Assembly: GCF_005887555.1 (NCBI RefSeq)
Contig: NZ_VCIA01000001.1
Location: forward strand, 2,046,001-2,110,000
Source: Lentibacillus cibarius
Lineage (GTDB): Bacteria; Bacillota; Bacilli; Bacillales; Amphibacillaceae
Direction: 5' to 3'
Length of the DNA: 64,000 bases
The notes under the pieces are model-generated. The model was not told the DNA's origin and made no database searches. It saw only the letters and a list, made by a program, of their open reading frames with translations. Position numbers and translations under genes: made by a program. Within the stretch, counting starts at the first letter, position 1. Every line of letters begins with the position of its first letter. This document shows positions 45,884 through 54,981 of the stretch, one piece after another.

Positions 45884-46786
45884 ATGAGAAAGAATATGTC
45901 TATTATTGGTGTTCCAATGGATTTAGGGCAGAACAGACGCGGTGTCGATATGGGACCAAGTGCAATCCGTTATGCCGGTGTTGTCGAAAGGCTGGAGAAT
46001 TTGGGTTATCATATTAATGATTTAGGTGATGTTCCGGTTTCTCGTCCGGATGGTAAAAATGAAATACAAGATGGGAACTTACGAAACCTTAAGCAAGTGG
46101 CTGAGAGTAATCAAAAACTCGCTGAACTGGTAGATAAAGAAATTGTAGAAAGCCACTTTCCATTGATACTTGGTGGGGATCATAGCATTGCGATAGGTAG
46201 CTTGGCAGGTGCGGCTAAACATTTTCAAAATCTTGGTGTCATCTGGTATGACGCACACGGTGATCTTAATTCCGGTGACACATCGCCATCAGGAAATATA
46301 CATGGAATGCCGCTTGCCGTCAGTATTGGTATTGGCCATGACAAACTTACGACCATTCTTGATTATGCACCTAAAGTTAAACCTGAGAACATTGTGATTA
46401 TTGGAGCTCGTTCGCTGGATCCAGGTGAAAAGGAACTGATACAAGAAAAAGGAATCAATGTTTATTCGATGCATGAAATAGATCGAATGGGAATGTCTCA
46501 GGTGGTAACCGAGGCAATCAATTATTTGCGGGAACGAACGGATGGCGTTCATTTAAGTCTTGATCTGGATGGACTTGATCCGGAAGAGGCACCAGGAGTC
46601 GGCACCCCTGTACTTGGCGGATTGTCGTATCGTGAAAGTCACCTGGCAATGGAAATGCTAGCAGAAGCAGATATGATAACATCAGCAGGGTTTGTAGAAG
46701 TGAATCCGATTCTTGACGATAAAAATAAAACGGCGTCACAAGCAGTCGGTTTAATCGGCTCATTATTTGGCGAAAAGCTAAAATGA
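45884..46786 (+). CDS. rocF: Arginase
   Basis: 300 residues from ATG 45884, eight bases after AAAGGGGGG; ATG 45878 is too close. Hydrolyses arginine to ornithine and urea. Manganese ligands: GGDHSIAIG, YDAHGDLN and SLDLDGLDP. Bacillus rocF sits in the same place, upstream of sigW; here sigW is absent. Confidence 0.95.
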   Translation: MRKNMSIIGVPMDLGQNRRGVDMGPSAIRYAGVVERLENLGYHINDLGDVPVSRPDGKNEIQDGNLRNLKQVAESNQKLAELVDKEIVESHFPLILGGDHSIAIGSLAGAAKHFQNLGVIWYDAHGDLNSGDTSPSGNIHGMPLAVSIGIGHDKLTTILDYAPKVKPENIVIIGARSLDPGEKELIQEKGINVYSMHEIDRMGMSQVVTEAINYLRERTDGVHLSLDLDGLDPEEAPGVGTPVLGGLSYRESHLAMEMLAEADMITSAGFVEVNPILDDKNKTASQAVGLIGSLFGEKLK

Positions 46787-46932
46787 TATATTAAACAAAG
46801 GTGAAATTGTATCGCTCATTTTATATTTTCCTGCATTACAAAAAAGGCATCCGCCTCACAGGATGTCTTTAAATATGTCGTCACCCCCGGTTGAAGCGAC
46901 AATTAAGTAGCAAGGGGATCACGCCTCAGGAA

Positions 46933-46972
46933 ACAAAAAAAGACATGAATCCCCTCATGTCTTTATTTTTTA
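46933..46972. terminator. Terminator between rocF and the Spo0E-like gene
   Basis: AAAGACATGA pairs with TCATGTCTTT around 6 bases, with A-run on the left and TTTTTT on the right, so it can work on both strands. A second hairpin, GGCATCC/GGATGTC (46845-46868), precedes it. Confidence 0.75.
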
Positions 46973-46997
46973 TTTATAATATTTCTATTTTACTTCG

Positions 46998-47144
46998 TTA
47001 GGCATTCTGATAGCTGTTCAATAATTCATCTAATCGTTGACTGGATTGAATGGCGGCTGGTGATGTTAATCCATATTTATCGCCTGTTCTTATCATTTCG
47101 TTCCGGTACTTTTCAATCTCCTTCAATTTGGAATTATTGTCCAC
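46998..47144 (-). CDS. Spo0E-like aspartyl-phosphate phosphatase
   Basis: 48 codons on the minus strand from GTG 47144, eight bases after AGGAGG (47158-47153); a TTG one codon earlier is the alternative. The protein reads KLKEIEKYRNEMIRTGDKYG, then SSQRLDELLNSYQ. This is the Spo0E family pattern: two helices with the SQxLD active-site motif. Family members dephosphorylate Spo0A-P and delay sporulation. It occupies the gap where Bacillus has sigW-rsiW. Length is typical (45-85 residues). Confidence 0.8.
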   Translation of the reverse strand: MDNNSKLKEIEKYRNEMIRTGDKYGLTSPAAIQSSQRLDELLNSYQNA

Positions 47145-47509
47145 CAATGCGCCCTCCTATCTAGCAGAGTATACTATGAAGATATCCGATTTAATTAACA
47201 TTTAAACGTTTATCACTTTTTTAAACCTTTCAAGGTGTTACTGTATGGCAGGAACTACAGGACTATATTACCCCGGAAATATTAAGTATCTGTGCCAGAT
47301 GAAGGTTGAATGCCAAGAACAGAGAGTAAAACTAGGTTCTTTCAATTAAGAGGCATTCCTACCCCGTACTAGTGCATGGAGTATAGTGAAATTTACCGGA
47401 ATAGAGAAGTTCTGCTTTTATGTTTATAATTGAACATGATACAATTGAAATTATGATATAATGGATACGGTTATACGTAGAAGTATACATGTCGGAAGGA
47501 AGTGTGAAC
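47145..47509 (+). promoter_or_regulatory. cdaA: Gene-free stretch with cdaA promoter
   Basis: No gene seen. TTGAAC (47430-47435), 16 bases, TATGAT (47452-47457), directly followed by TATAAT at 47457-47462, gives the likely promoter of cdaA-cdaR-glmM. Nothing resembling sigW or rsiW remains. Confidence 0.45.
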
Positions 47510-48325
47510 GTGCTTGATGGGGGATTTCTGGACCTGCTTCGAATCGGCGTAGACATAGCTCTCGTCTGGTATGTTTTGTATAAATTAATCATGCTGATCA
47601 GAGGTACCAAGGCAATTCAGCTATTAAAAGGAATTGTCGTTGTTTTGCTTGTCTGGGCGTTCAGCATTGTTTTTGAACTGCATACTATTCAATATATTAC
47701 AAATCAGGTCATTAAATGGGGTTTTGTAGTCATTATCATATTATTTCAGCCTGAGCTTAGAAGGGCATTGGAACAGTTAGGTCGAGGGAATATTTTCTCG
47801 CGTGGATCCAGCTCCGAAGAAGAAGTACTGGAGCACAAGGTGGAAGCTATTGTTCAGTCCTGCCAGTATATGGCTAAACGGCGAATTGGTGCATTAATTT
47901 CCATTGAGCGCGAAACAGGGATTGGTGATTATGCAGAGACAGGCATTCCGATAAGTGGGAAATTGACGCATCAGCTACTGACAAATATTTTCACACCTAA
48001 CACACCGCTGCATGATGGGGCGGTTATTATCAAAGATGAAGAGATTCTGGCGGCAGCCTGCTACTTACCATTATCCGAAAGCCCATTCATATCAAAGGAA
48101 CTAGGCACCCGACACCGGGCGGCAATGGGCATTAGTGAAGTTACCGATGCCGTCACCATTGTCGTATCGGAGGAAACAGGAGGTATATCCTGTACGGAAA
48201 ATGGAGAAATGAAACGGGAACTAAGCCAGGAAGGATTGCGCCAATATCTTCGGGAGAAATTGTCGCTGTCATTGAGAGCCTCTGAATCCAAGTCTCGTCA
48301 TCAGAGGAGGAAAGATAATGGATAA
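47510..48325 (+). CDS. cdaA: Diadenylate cyclase CdaA
   Basis: 271 residues from GTG 47510, which is well placed after GGAAGGAAG (47494-47502); ATG 47489 has no ribosome binding site. Three membrane helices in the first 90 residues, then the DAC domain with LHDGAVII (DGA) and GTRHRAAMG (RHR) active-site motifs. It makes c-di-AMP, which controls potassium, osmolyte and cell-wall homeostasis. It overlaps cdaR by 8 bases. Confidence 0.95.
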   Translation: MLDGGFLDLLRIGVDIALVWYVLYKLIMLIRGTKAIQLLKGIVVVLLVWAFSIVFELHTIQYITNQVIKWGFVVIIILFQPELRRALEQLGRGNIFSRGSSSEEEVLEHKVEAIVQSCQYMAKRRIGALISIERETGIGDYAETGIPISGKLTHQLLTNIFTPNTPLHDGAVIIKDEEILAAACYLPLSESPFISKELGTRHRAAMGISEVTDAVTIVVSEETGGISCTENGEMKRELSQEGLRQYLREKLSLSLRASESKSRHQRRKDNG

Positions 48326-49544
48326 TTGGTTTAAGAGCCCATGGTTCGTTCGGGCTATCTCCCTCGCTTTCGCTATTTCATTATATGTGTTTGTACAGGT
48401 TGAGATGGATCAGTATCAAAATGAATCGCGGCTTTTACCGAATTCAAATGCTGATGTTCAGACGATTGAGAATGTACCTGTTAATATACGGATTGATGGG
48501 GAAAGATTCGTTGTCAGTGGCGTACCTGAATTTGCAGCGGTTTCGCTTGAAGGGTCAACAGGTACATTAACAGCCACAGCTCGTAACCAGAACTTTGACA
48601 TCTATGTTAATCTTGAAGGGCTTGAAGCCGGAACGCATACAGTTGAGTTAAAGCACACAGGCATCCCAGATGAACTAAATGTTTATATCGAACCTAAGAC
48701 GATAGAGGTAACAATTGAGGAACGGGCGTCGAAAAAGTTTCCTGTGGCTGTTGATTATATTAATGAGGATGAGTTCCCGGAAGGTTATCAGATTGAAAGC
48801 TCACGAACCGAGCCTCAACAGGTGACCATTACAAGCTCCAAAGAAGTGATTAATCAAATCGCCATTGTTAAAGCATTTGTCGATGTTGCAGGGGTCAAGG
48901 AATCTATTGACAGTCGCGAAGTTCCGGTAAAGGTGTATGATGCTAGAGGAAATGAACTGAATACCCGCATAGAGCCATCAAGTGTTAATGTCTCAGTAAC
49001 CATTAGCAATCCTAACAAAACAGTTCCTGTAAGTGTGGCTACTGCTGGCGAGTTGCCTGATGGGTATTCATTAGCTTCCATATCTGCTAACATGGATAAA
49101 GTGAAAGTATTCGGAACAAGTGAAGTTTTGCAGAATATAGAGGAAGTGAAAACGGAAAAAATCGATTTGACTGACTTAAATACGTCCGGGACGATTGATA
49201 CTAAGCTTGCACTGCCGGACGGTGCAAGTGTTTCTGGAGATGGTTCTGTTGAGGTAACCGTTGAACTGGAACGCAATAAAACATTTAAAAATGTCCCAGT
49301 CACTATAGAAAACCTTGATGATGGACAAGATATAGCTTTTATTAATCCGGAAACCCCTGAGATGGATCTTAATGTAATTGGAAATGTAGATAACCTCAGC
49401 AAGGTTTCAAAAGATAATCTTCGCATTGTTCTTGACGCAGAAGGGCTAGATAACGGCGAACATGAAATCCCGGTTAAGATCAGCGTTCCCGATAACGTTA
49501 ACGCTCGCGGTGAATATGAACAAGTAACCATCGACATTTCATGA
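48318..49544 (+). CDS. cdaR: CdaA regulator CdaR (YbbR repeats)
   Basis: 408 residues. One N-terminal membrane helix (WFVRAISLAFAISLYVFV) and extracellular YbbR repeats, seen as recurrent VPVxV-x(n)-LPxGY and VEVTVE/VNVSVT strands (four repeats). CdaR binds CdaA and modulates its activity. Between cdaA and glmM, the invariant order in Firmicutes. Confidence 0.94.
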   Translation: MDNWFKSPWFVRAISLAFAISLYVFVQVEMDQYQNESRLLPNSNADVQTIENVPVNIRIDGERFVVSGVPEFAAVSLEGSTGTLTATARNQNFDIYVNLEGLEAGTHTVELKHTGIPDELNVYIEPKTIEVTIEERASKKFPVAVDYINEDEFPEGYQIESSRTEPQQVTITSSKEVINQIAIVKAFVDVAGVKESIDSREVPVKVYDARGNELNTRIEPSSVNVSVTISNPNKTVPVSVATAGELPDGYSLASISANMDKVKVFGTSEVLQNIEEVKTEKIDLTDLNTSGTIDTKLALPDGASVSGDGSVEVTVELERNKTFKNVPVTIENLDDGQDIAFINPETPEMDLNVIGNVDNLSKVSKDNLRIVLDAEGLDNGEHEIPVKISVPDNVNARGEYEQVTIDIS

Positions 49545-49617
49545 TGATATAATAAATTAGTATTGTACAGTAAATGAACTTTTGAATGGTGAAATGGACG
49601 TAAAGGAGAGGTACAAC

Positions 49618-50963
49618 ATGGGAAAGTATTTTGGAACAGATGGTGTCAGAGGAATAGCCAACACAGAGTTGACACCGGAATTAGCATATAGATTAGGACG
49701 ATTCGGCGGTTATGCCCTGACCAAGGGAGTCGAAAAGCCTAAGATTCTAGTGGGGAGGGATCCCCGGGTCTCCGGCCATATGTTGGAAGGAGCACTTGTA
49801 GCTGGCTTGTTGTCCATAGGAGCAGAAGTGATGCGTCTGGGGGTTATCTCTACACCAGGAGTTGCTTATTTGACAAGGGCAACGAACTCAGAAGCAGGGG
49901 TCATGATTTCTGCCTCACATAATCCTGTTGAAGATAACGGAATTAAATTTTTTGGTCCGGATGGTTTTAAATTATCGGATAGTGAGGAGGATGAAATCGA
50001 GCGGCTTATGGTTGATGAAGATAATCTTCCTCGTCCAACCGGTGCTGATATAGGTGTGGTCAACGATTATTTTGAAGGCGGACAAAAGTATCTCTCCTTT
50101 CTAAAAGATTCCATTGATAATGATTTTGAAGATTTGCAAATAGCGCTTGACTGTGCGCATGGCTCTACTTCAAGTCTCGCAGCACATCTGTTTGCTGACC
50201 TTGAGGCAGATATTCACACGATTGGTTCTTCACCAAATGGGTTGAATATTAATGACGGTGTCGGATCTACTCAGCCGGAGGCGTTGCAGAAGTTAGTAAA
50301 AGAAAAAGGTGCAGATGTTGGTCTTGCTTTTGACGGTGACGGAGATCGCCTTATTGCCGTTGATGAGAATGGAGCCATTGTTGATGGTGACCAAATCATG
50401 TATATTTGTGGTAAATATATGAATCAAAAAGGTCTATTACATCATCATACAGTTGTCTCTACCGTTATGAGTAATCTTGGCTTTTATAAAGCACTTGAAG
50501 AAAATGGCATGCGCAGTGACAAAACTTCAGTAGGCGATCGGTATGTCATGGAGGAGATGCGTAAAGGTGGCTATAACTTGGGGGAGAACAGTCCGGACAC
50601 GTTATTTTCCTTGATTACAATACGACTGGCGATGGAATGTTGACGGCTTTGCAACTAGTAAACGTTATGCAGGAAACAGGAAAGCCGCTGTCAGAGCTAG
50701 CAGGTGAAATGGTCATTTATCCGCAAGTGCTAAAGAATGTACGCGTTATTGACAAGCACAAAGTCATGACAAATCAAAGAATTCAGGAAACCATTAATGC
50801 TGTAGAAGATGAAATGGGTGGAGAGGGCCGTGTACTTGTGCGACCATCTGGAACAGAGCCGCTTGTGCGTGTCATGGTGGAAGCGCCAACCAAAGAGGAC
50901 TGTGAAAAATATGGTTCTAAAGTTACTTCGGTAATTGATGATTTGCTGGGAATGAAAGACTAG
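49618..50963 (+). CDS. glmM: Phosphoglucosamine mutase, reading frame broken by a one-base deletion
   Basis: Converts GlcN6P to GlcN1P. Start ATG 49618 ([15 protein letters not shown]), with AAAGGAGAGG before it. Phosphoserine motif ISASHNP has Ser100; the metal loop is FDGDGDR. At 50580-50584 five G are present where six are needed to encode NLGGEQSGH; after that base the original frame ends at 50643. In the next frame the protein continues with GEQSGHVIF, then [10 protein letters not shown], and the phosphate-binding [12 protein letters not shown], to 50963. Restored length is about 448 residues. Gene is essential, so sequencing error in a G run is likely. Confidence 0.93.
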
Positions 50964-50972
50964 TATTCATAG

Positions 50973-51004
50973 AAGCTTCTCCTTGAAAGGGAGGAGCTTT
51001 TTTT
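50973..51004 (+). terminator. Terminator after glmM
   Basis: AAGCTTCTCC pairs with GGAGGAGCTT around TTGAAAGG, then T5-T7. Good terminator. Confidence 0.85.
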
Positions 51005-51070
51005 GAAAGATAAGAAACTTTAAAATTTAGCAATATGACATTTACTTGCAAAGTTAAGCCACGTCCGGCT
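51004..51070 (+). repeat. Dispersed intergenic repeat, copy 2
   Basis: Runs from GAAAGATAAGAAACT through ATTTAGCAATATGACATT and ACTTGCAAAGTTAAGCCACG to CCGGCT. The complement of 33567-33634 matches it over about 65 bases with few differences. Lies right after the glmM terminator. Confidence 0.6.
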
Positions 51071-51267
51071 CCATTTTTTCCTTAATGAAACCTTTTTGAC
51101 CTAATGTGACTCATTTGTATACTGTTTACATTCCTTGGAAGCCGCAACAAGATTGCTATAGACCCAGACGGTTTTGATTTGCTATGATATAGAAACTGTT
51201 TAATACAATTACCCGATTAGTCAAGGATAATTGTTGGAAGAGATCAGCAATTTTGGGAGGCTGCGCT

Positions 51268-52167
51268 ATGGATCAGCAACAACGGAGTCGGAAGGCACAA
51301 CTTGCTTCCTGGGTAGGCATTACTGGTAATCTGTTATTATCTGTAATGAAAGGTATAGCAGGATGGCTATCAGGGAGTAGGGCACTGATTGCCGATGCAG
51401 TCCATTCTGCCTCAGATGTCGTCAGTTCTGTCGCTATTTTGGCGGGGATACGTTATGCGAATAAACCACCCGATAAAGAACATCCATATGGCCATGGAAA
51501 GGCAGAGAATATTGCTGCGATGATTGTCTCGATTTTACTAATATTAGCGGGTTTTGAAATTGCCTGGTCTTCAGTGAAAGTTTTTTGGGGAGAAAAGCCT
51601 TCAGCACCAACAGGGGTTGCACTTGCAGCTGTCATTATTTCCATTGTTGCCAAAGAGATGCTCTATCAATATAAATTTCGTTTGGGTAAACGGATTAACA
51701 GTCCGGCGCTGACAGCCGATGCATGGCATCACCGTTCGGACGCCTTATCATCGTTTGGAGTACTATTAGGTGTCGGCGGGGCAATGATCGGGGAGCGGCT
51801 TGAAGTGAATCAGCTCGTATATTTAGATCCTATTGCCGGTGTCATTGTGGCCTTGTTTATTATCATCTTGGGCTATAAAATGGCACGCGAATCAATCGAC
51901 TTGGTACTTGAGAACGTACTGGATGATGAGGAAAGCAAGCAGTACATTGTGACGGCAAAAAATGTACAAGGTGTCAAGCAAGTAGATGAGATACGAGCGC
52001 GAACTCATGGGGCATATGTCGTTGTTGACCTTAAAGTTAGCGTAGATGCTGCCCTTGATGTTGAAGAAGCCCATTATATTTCCAAGCGAGTAAAAAATAA
52101 ATTGATGAACGACCATGAGGATGTTCATGATGTGCTTGTCCATATCAACCCATATTCCACGGATTAA
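51268..52167 (+). CDS. Cation diffusion facilitator transporter
   Basis: 299 residues from ATG 51268, spaced from GGGAGG; a TTG upstream would overlap it. Six helices with the metal-site motifs DAVHSASD (helix 2) and DAWHHRSD (helix 5), and a C-terminal cytoplasmic domain ending HDVLVHINPY. The H/D pattern fits zinc/iron/manganese exporters (FieF/MneP-like). Inserted between glmM and glmS, which are adjacent in Bacillus. Confidence 0.9.
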   Translation: MDQQQRSRKAQLASWVGITGNLLLSVMKGIAGWLSGSRALIADAVHSASDVVSSVAILAGIRYANKPPDKEHPYGHGKAENIAAMIVSILLILAGFEIAWSSVKVFWGEKPSAPTGVALAAVIISIVAKEMLYQYKFRLGKRINSPALTADAWHHRSDALSSFGVLLGVGGAMIGERLEVNQLVYLDPIAGVIVALFIIILGYKMARESIDLVLENVLDDEESKQYIVTAKNVQGVKQVDEIRARTHGAYVVVDLKVSVDAALDVEEAHYISKRVKNKLMNDHEDVHDVLVHINPYSTD

Positions 52168-52171
52168 TCGC

Positions 52172-52197
52172 TTGCAAATTAAGCTGCTAATTTGCAA
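52172..52197 (+). terminator. Perfect hairpin after the CDF gene
   Basis: TTGCAAATTA and TAATTTGCAA pair exactly around AGCTGC. No U-run follows, so it may act as an RNA 3' end stabiliser or a repeat remnant rather than a terminator. Confidence 0.4.
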
Positions 52198-52254
52198 CTG
52201 CATATGTCTGTTGTTTTTCCCTAATGCGCGCGGGTAAGATGCGGAGCTTTGGCA

Positions 52255-52360
52255 AGATACCACGGACAGAATGACTGTAGGCAGGTGAGGCCTATATGGT
52301 ATCTCCTGCTTTATTATAGTCTGCCTCCTTGACCTCCGAATGTGTTTCGACACACATCCG
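52255..52360 (+). other. Folded gene-free region upstream of the glmS promoter
   Basis: Nested stems: AGATACCA (52255-52262) with TGGTATCT (52297-52304), enclosing TAGGC (52278-52282) with GCCTA (52290-52294). A third stem, CGAATGTGT (52337-52345) with ACACATCCG (52352-52360), follows. No reading frame. It could be a structured RNA or a palindromic repeat. Confidence 0.4.
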
Positions 52361-52407
52361 TAAGAACGCGAGCATACGTATACTATCACCATCCTTCCCG
52401 AAAATAA

Positions 52408-52436
52408 TTGACCGGGTGAACAGATACGGTTAAAAT
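52408..52436 (+). promoter_or_regulatory. glmS: glmS promoter
   Basis: TTGACC (52408-52413), 17 bases, TAAAAT (52431-52436). It predicts a transcript that begins about 50 bases before the ribozyme cleavage site. Confidence 0.6.
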
Positions 52437-52479
52437 ATGTTAAGGGATGGATTCACATACAGAAAGGGGCGAGAGATAA

Positions 52480-52668
52480 CGTACCGGATAGAAAGCGCCT
52501 GGACTATTTTCTGGACGGTAATGAAAATAGTTGACGAGGTGGAGGTTATCGAATGTATCGGCGGGTACCTCCCGGCTGCACATCTCAGCTGTGACACCTT
52601 TTCCGAAAACAGTGAGGCGACTTGCTGGACAAAGGACTAGGTAAGATGAATGAAAAACAATCACGAGA
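52480..52668 (+). ncRNA. glmS ribozyme (GlcN6P-sensing riboswitch)
   Basis: Conserved core GAAAGCGCCTGGAC, GTTGACGAGGTGGAGG with TTATCGAATGTATCGGCGGG, and CCTCCCGGCTG match the glmS ribozyme. Cleavage is expected between A52494 and G52495. On GlcN6P binding the mRNA cuts itself and is degraded, lowering GlmS. The P3/P4 region (ACTTGCTGGACAAAGGACTAGGTAAG) is more variable. Position before glmS confirms the call. Confidence 0.95.
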
Positions 52669-52670
52669 AA

Positions 52671-52713
52671 GGGGCAACAAGACGCCCCTTATCATACGGT
52701 CGTTTGTTGCCCC
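52671..52713 (+). promoter_or_regulatory. Alternative hairpins between ribozyme and glmS
   Basis: GGGGCAACAA (52671-52680) pairs perfectly with TTGTTGCCCC (52704-52713). The same GGGGC can instead pair with GCCCC at 52684-52688. The long stem ends 12 bases before the glmS ribosome binding site AAGGAGGAAA. No U-run. Confidence 0.5.
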
Positions 52714-52735
52714 TTGAATCAAGGAGGAAACAGCG

Positions 52736-54538
52736 ATGTGTGGAATTGTAGGATATATTGGACAGCATGATACAAAAAATGTTTTACTCAACGGATTGGA
52801 AAAACTCGAATATCGAGGTTATGATTCGGCGGGGATTGCGATACGTGATGATGCAGACCTTCATACGTTCAAAGTGAAAGGACGAATCAACACACTACGC
52901 GAACGTGTTGATGACAGCATTGCATCAACTATGGGAATCGGTCATACGCGCTGGGCAACACATGGGGGACCAAGTGCGGAGAATGCACACCCGCATCAAA
53001 GTTCCTCAGGCAGATTTGTACTTGTTCATAATGGTGTCATCGAAAACTACCAGGAATTGAAAAATGATTATCTCGATGGCGTGACGTTTGGCAGTGAAAC
53101 TGATACCGAGGTCATCGTTCAGCTCGTTGAGAAGAATATGGAGACATATCAGGACAATGCTGAAGCGTTCCGTCAAACGATAAGCAGCTTGAAAGGTTCG
53201 TATGCGCTTGGTTTAATGGATAAACAAGATCCGGATACGATTTACGCTGCCAAAAATAAAAGCCCCTTGCTCGTCGGCCTGGGTGACGGATTTAACGTGG
53301 TGGCCAGTGATGCCATGGCTACATTAAAAGAAACTGATCAATATCTGGAAATCAATGATCAGGAGATAGTCCTTGTTAATCGCCATTTTGTTCAATTGCA
53401 AAAGCTGGATGGTACGGTCGTTCATCGCAAGCCATTTACAGCACAAATTGACGTCAGTGATACGGAAAAAGGGACATACCCACACTTTATGCTAAAGGAA
53501 ATCGACGAACAGCCATTTGTCATGCGCCGAATTATACAGGAATACCAGGATGATTCCGAGCGTCTAAAATTGGATGAAGATATACGAAGTGCTGTGAAAG
53601 CATGTGACCATATCTATATTATTGCTGCAGGCACAAGTTATCATGCGGGCCTCATCGGCAAACAGTTCCTGGAGAAAATGGCCGGTATTCCGGTAGAAGT
53701 ACATGTGGCTAGTGAGTTTTCATATAACATGCCGCTGCTGTCAGAAAAACCGTTATTTGTTTTCATTTCGCAAAGCGGTGAAACGGCTGACAGTCGTTCC
53801 GTACTGGTTAAAATAAAGGAAATGGGACATCCGGCACTGACGATTACAAATGTGCCAGGATCAACCCTTTCTCGTGAAGCGAACTATACGCTGCATCTGC
53901 ACGCAGGACCAGAAATTGCAGTTGCTTCAACAAAAGCATACACAGCACAAATCGCCGTTCTGGCCATATTGGCAGTTGATAGTGCACGTGCCAAGGGGAT
54001 GCAATTGGACTTTGACCCGATGCAGGAGCTAGCCATTGTCGCCAATGCCATGGAGATGCTGACTGATCAAAAAGAAACAATAGAGAGGCTTGTCCGGGAA
54101 AACCTCGGAACAACCCGCAATGCCTTTTTCATTGGCAGAAGCACGGACTATTTTGTCTGCCTGGAGGGGGCATTGAAGCTGAAGGAAATCTCCTATATTC
54201 AGGCAGAAGGTTTTGCCGGCGGTGAATTAAAGCACGGAACCATCGCTTTGATTGAAGGGGGCACCCCGGTCATCGTGCTGGCAACGCAGGAAAATGTCAA
54301 TGATTCTATTCGTAGCAATGTGCAGGAAGTCGTTGCACGAGGCGCGAATGATATTATATTCAGCATGAAAGGCCTTGAGCATGATAGTGATGCATTTGTT
54401 GTACCACATGTTCATGAGCTACTGACACCGCTTGTCAGTGCCGTTCCTTTGCAATTGCTCGCTTATTATGCAGCATTGCGTCGTAATTGTGATGTTGATA
54501 AACCGAGAAATTTGGCGAAAAGTGTAACGGTGGAATAG
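52736..54538 (+). CDS. glmS: Glutamine-fructose-6-phosphate aminotransferase (isomerizing)
   Basis: 600 residues. Makes GlcN6P from fructose-6-phosphate and glutamine, the entry to UDP-GlcNAc. Cys2 (MCGIVGYIG) is the glutaminase nucleophile; class II amidotransferase domain with HTRWATHG and GSETDTEV. Two SIS domains follow, with [11 protein letters not shown] and [22 protein letters not shown], and the C-terminal [23 protein letters not shown] precedes it. Confidence 0.98.
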   Translation: MCGIVGYIGQHDTKNVLLNGLEKLEYRGYDSAGIAIRDDADLHTFKVKGRINTLRERVDDSIASTMGIGHTRWATHGGPSAENAHPHQSSSGRFVLVHNGVIENYQELKNDYLDGVTFGSETDTEVIVQLVEKNMETYQDNAEAFRQTISSLKGSYALGLMDKQDPDTIYAAKNKSPLLVGLGDGFNVVASDAMATLKETDQYLEINDQEIVLVNRHFVQLQKLDGTVVHRKPFTAQIDVSDTEKGTYPHFMLKEIDEQPFVMRRIIQEYQDDSERLKLDEDIRSAVKACDHIYIIAAGTSYHAGLIGKQFLEKMAGIPVEVHVASEFSYNMPLLSEKPLFVFISQSGETADSRSVLVKIKEMGHPALTITNVPGSTLSREANYTLHLHAGPEIAVASTKAYTAQIAVLAILAVDSARAKGMQLDFDPMQELAIVANAMEMLTDQKETIERLVRENLGTTRNAFFIGRSTDYFVCLEGALKLKEISYIQAEGFAGGELKHGTIALIEGGTPVIVLATQENVNDSIRSNVQEVVARGANDIIFSMKGLEHDSDAFVVPHVHELLTPLVSAVPLQLLAYYAALRRNCDVDKPRNLAKSVTVE

Positions 54539-54624
54539 GTAGTTTGTGTGATTGTATGAGTATTGTGGCTACAAATAAGTTGAATACCGCACTAAAAATG
54601 ACAACAATAAAAGATGAATATTCT

Positions 54625-54670
54625 AAAACGAGTGGAAATGGGTTATTATTCCAAAATCCACTCGTTTTTA
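54625..54670 (+). terminator. Terminator after glmS
   Basis: AAAACGAGTGGA pairs with TCCACTCGTTTT (12 pairs) around a 20-base loop and runs into TTTTT. No gene lies between it and 54918. Confidence 0.8.
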
Positions 54671-54917
54671 TTAGCTGCAGATTGTATCAATGCGCAGTTA
54701 CTCAGCCATACGTTACTTAAAGGATTCAAGATAATAATTATAAAATTCCAAATTTACTCGCCAAAAAATAAAGCTCGAACAGTTAACTGTGGCAAACTTG
54801 AAAAATACTTCTAACTGTTTCTTTGACAACCTTGATAAGCATAAAAGCTGTTTTCTAAAAGGTTGTTTTCTGTACACAAAAATATCAGGTTGCGAAAGTT
54901 GAGTAAAATTGATTCAG

Positions 54918-54963
54918 TTGACAAACCATAGTTACTAAGTATATAATTGTCTCGAAATCGAGA
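54918..54963 (+). promoter_or_regulatory. Promoter with palindromic MhqR-type operator
   Basis: TTGACA (54918-54923), 18 bases, TATAAT (54942-54947), followed at 54950-54963 by the exact palindrome TCTCGAAATCGAGA. This resembles the MhqR box of Bacillus (ATCTCGAATTCGAGAT). It suggests that the regulator represses its own gene. Confidence 0.65.
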
Positions 54964-54981
54964 TAAATAGGGGGATTACTC

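Noticed and set aside
54614..54814. 66-codon plus-strand frame after glmS
   Set aside because: It runs through the glmS terminator hairpin, has no ribosome binding site and no protein-like composition.
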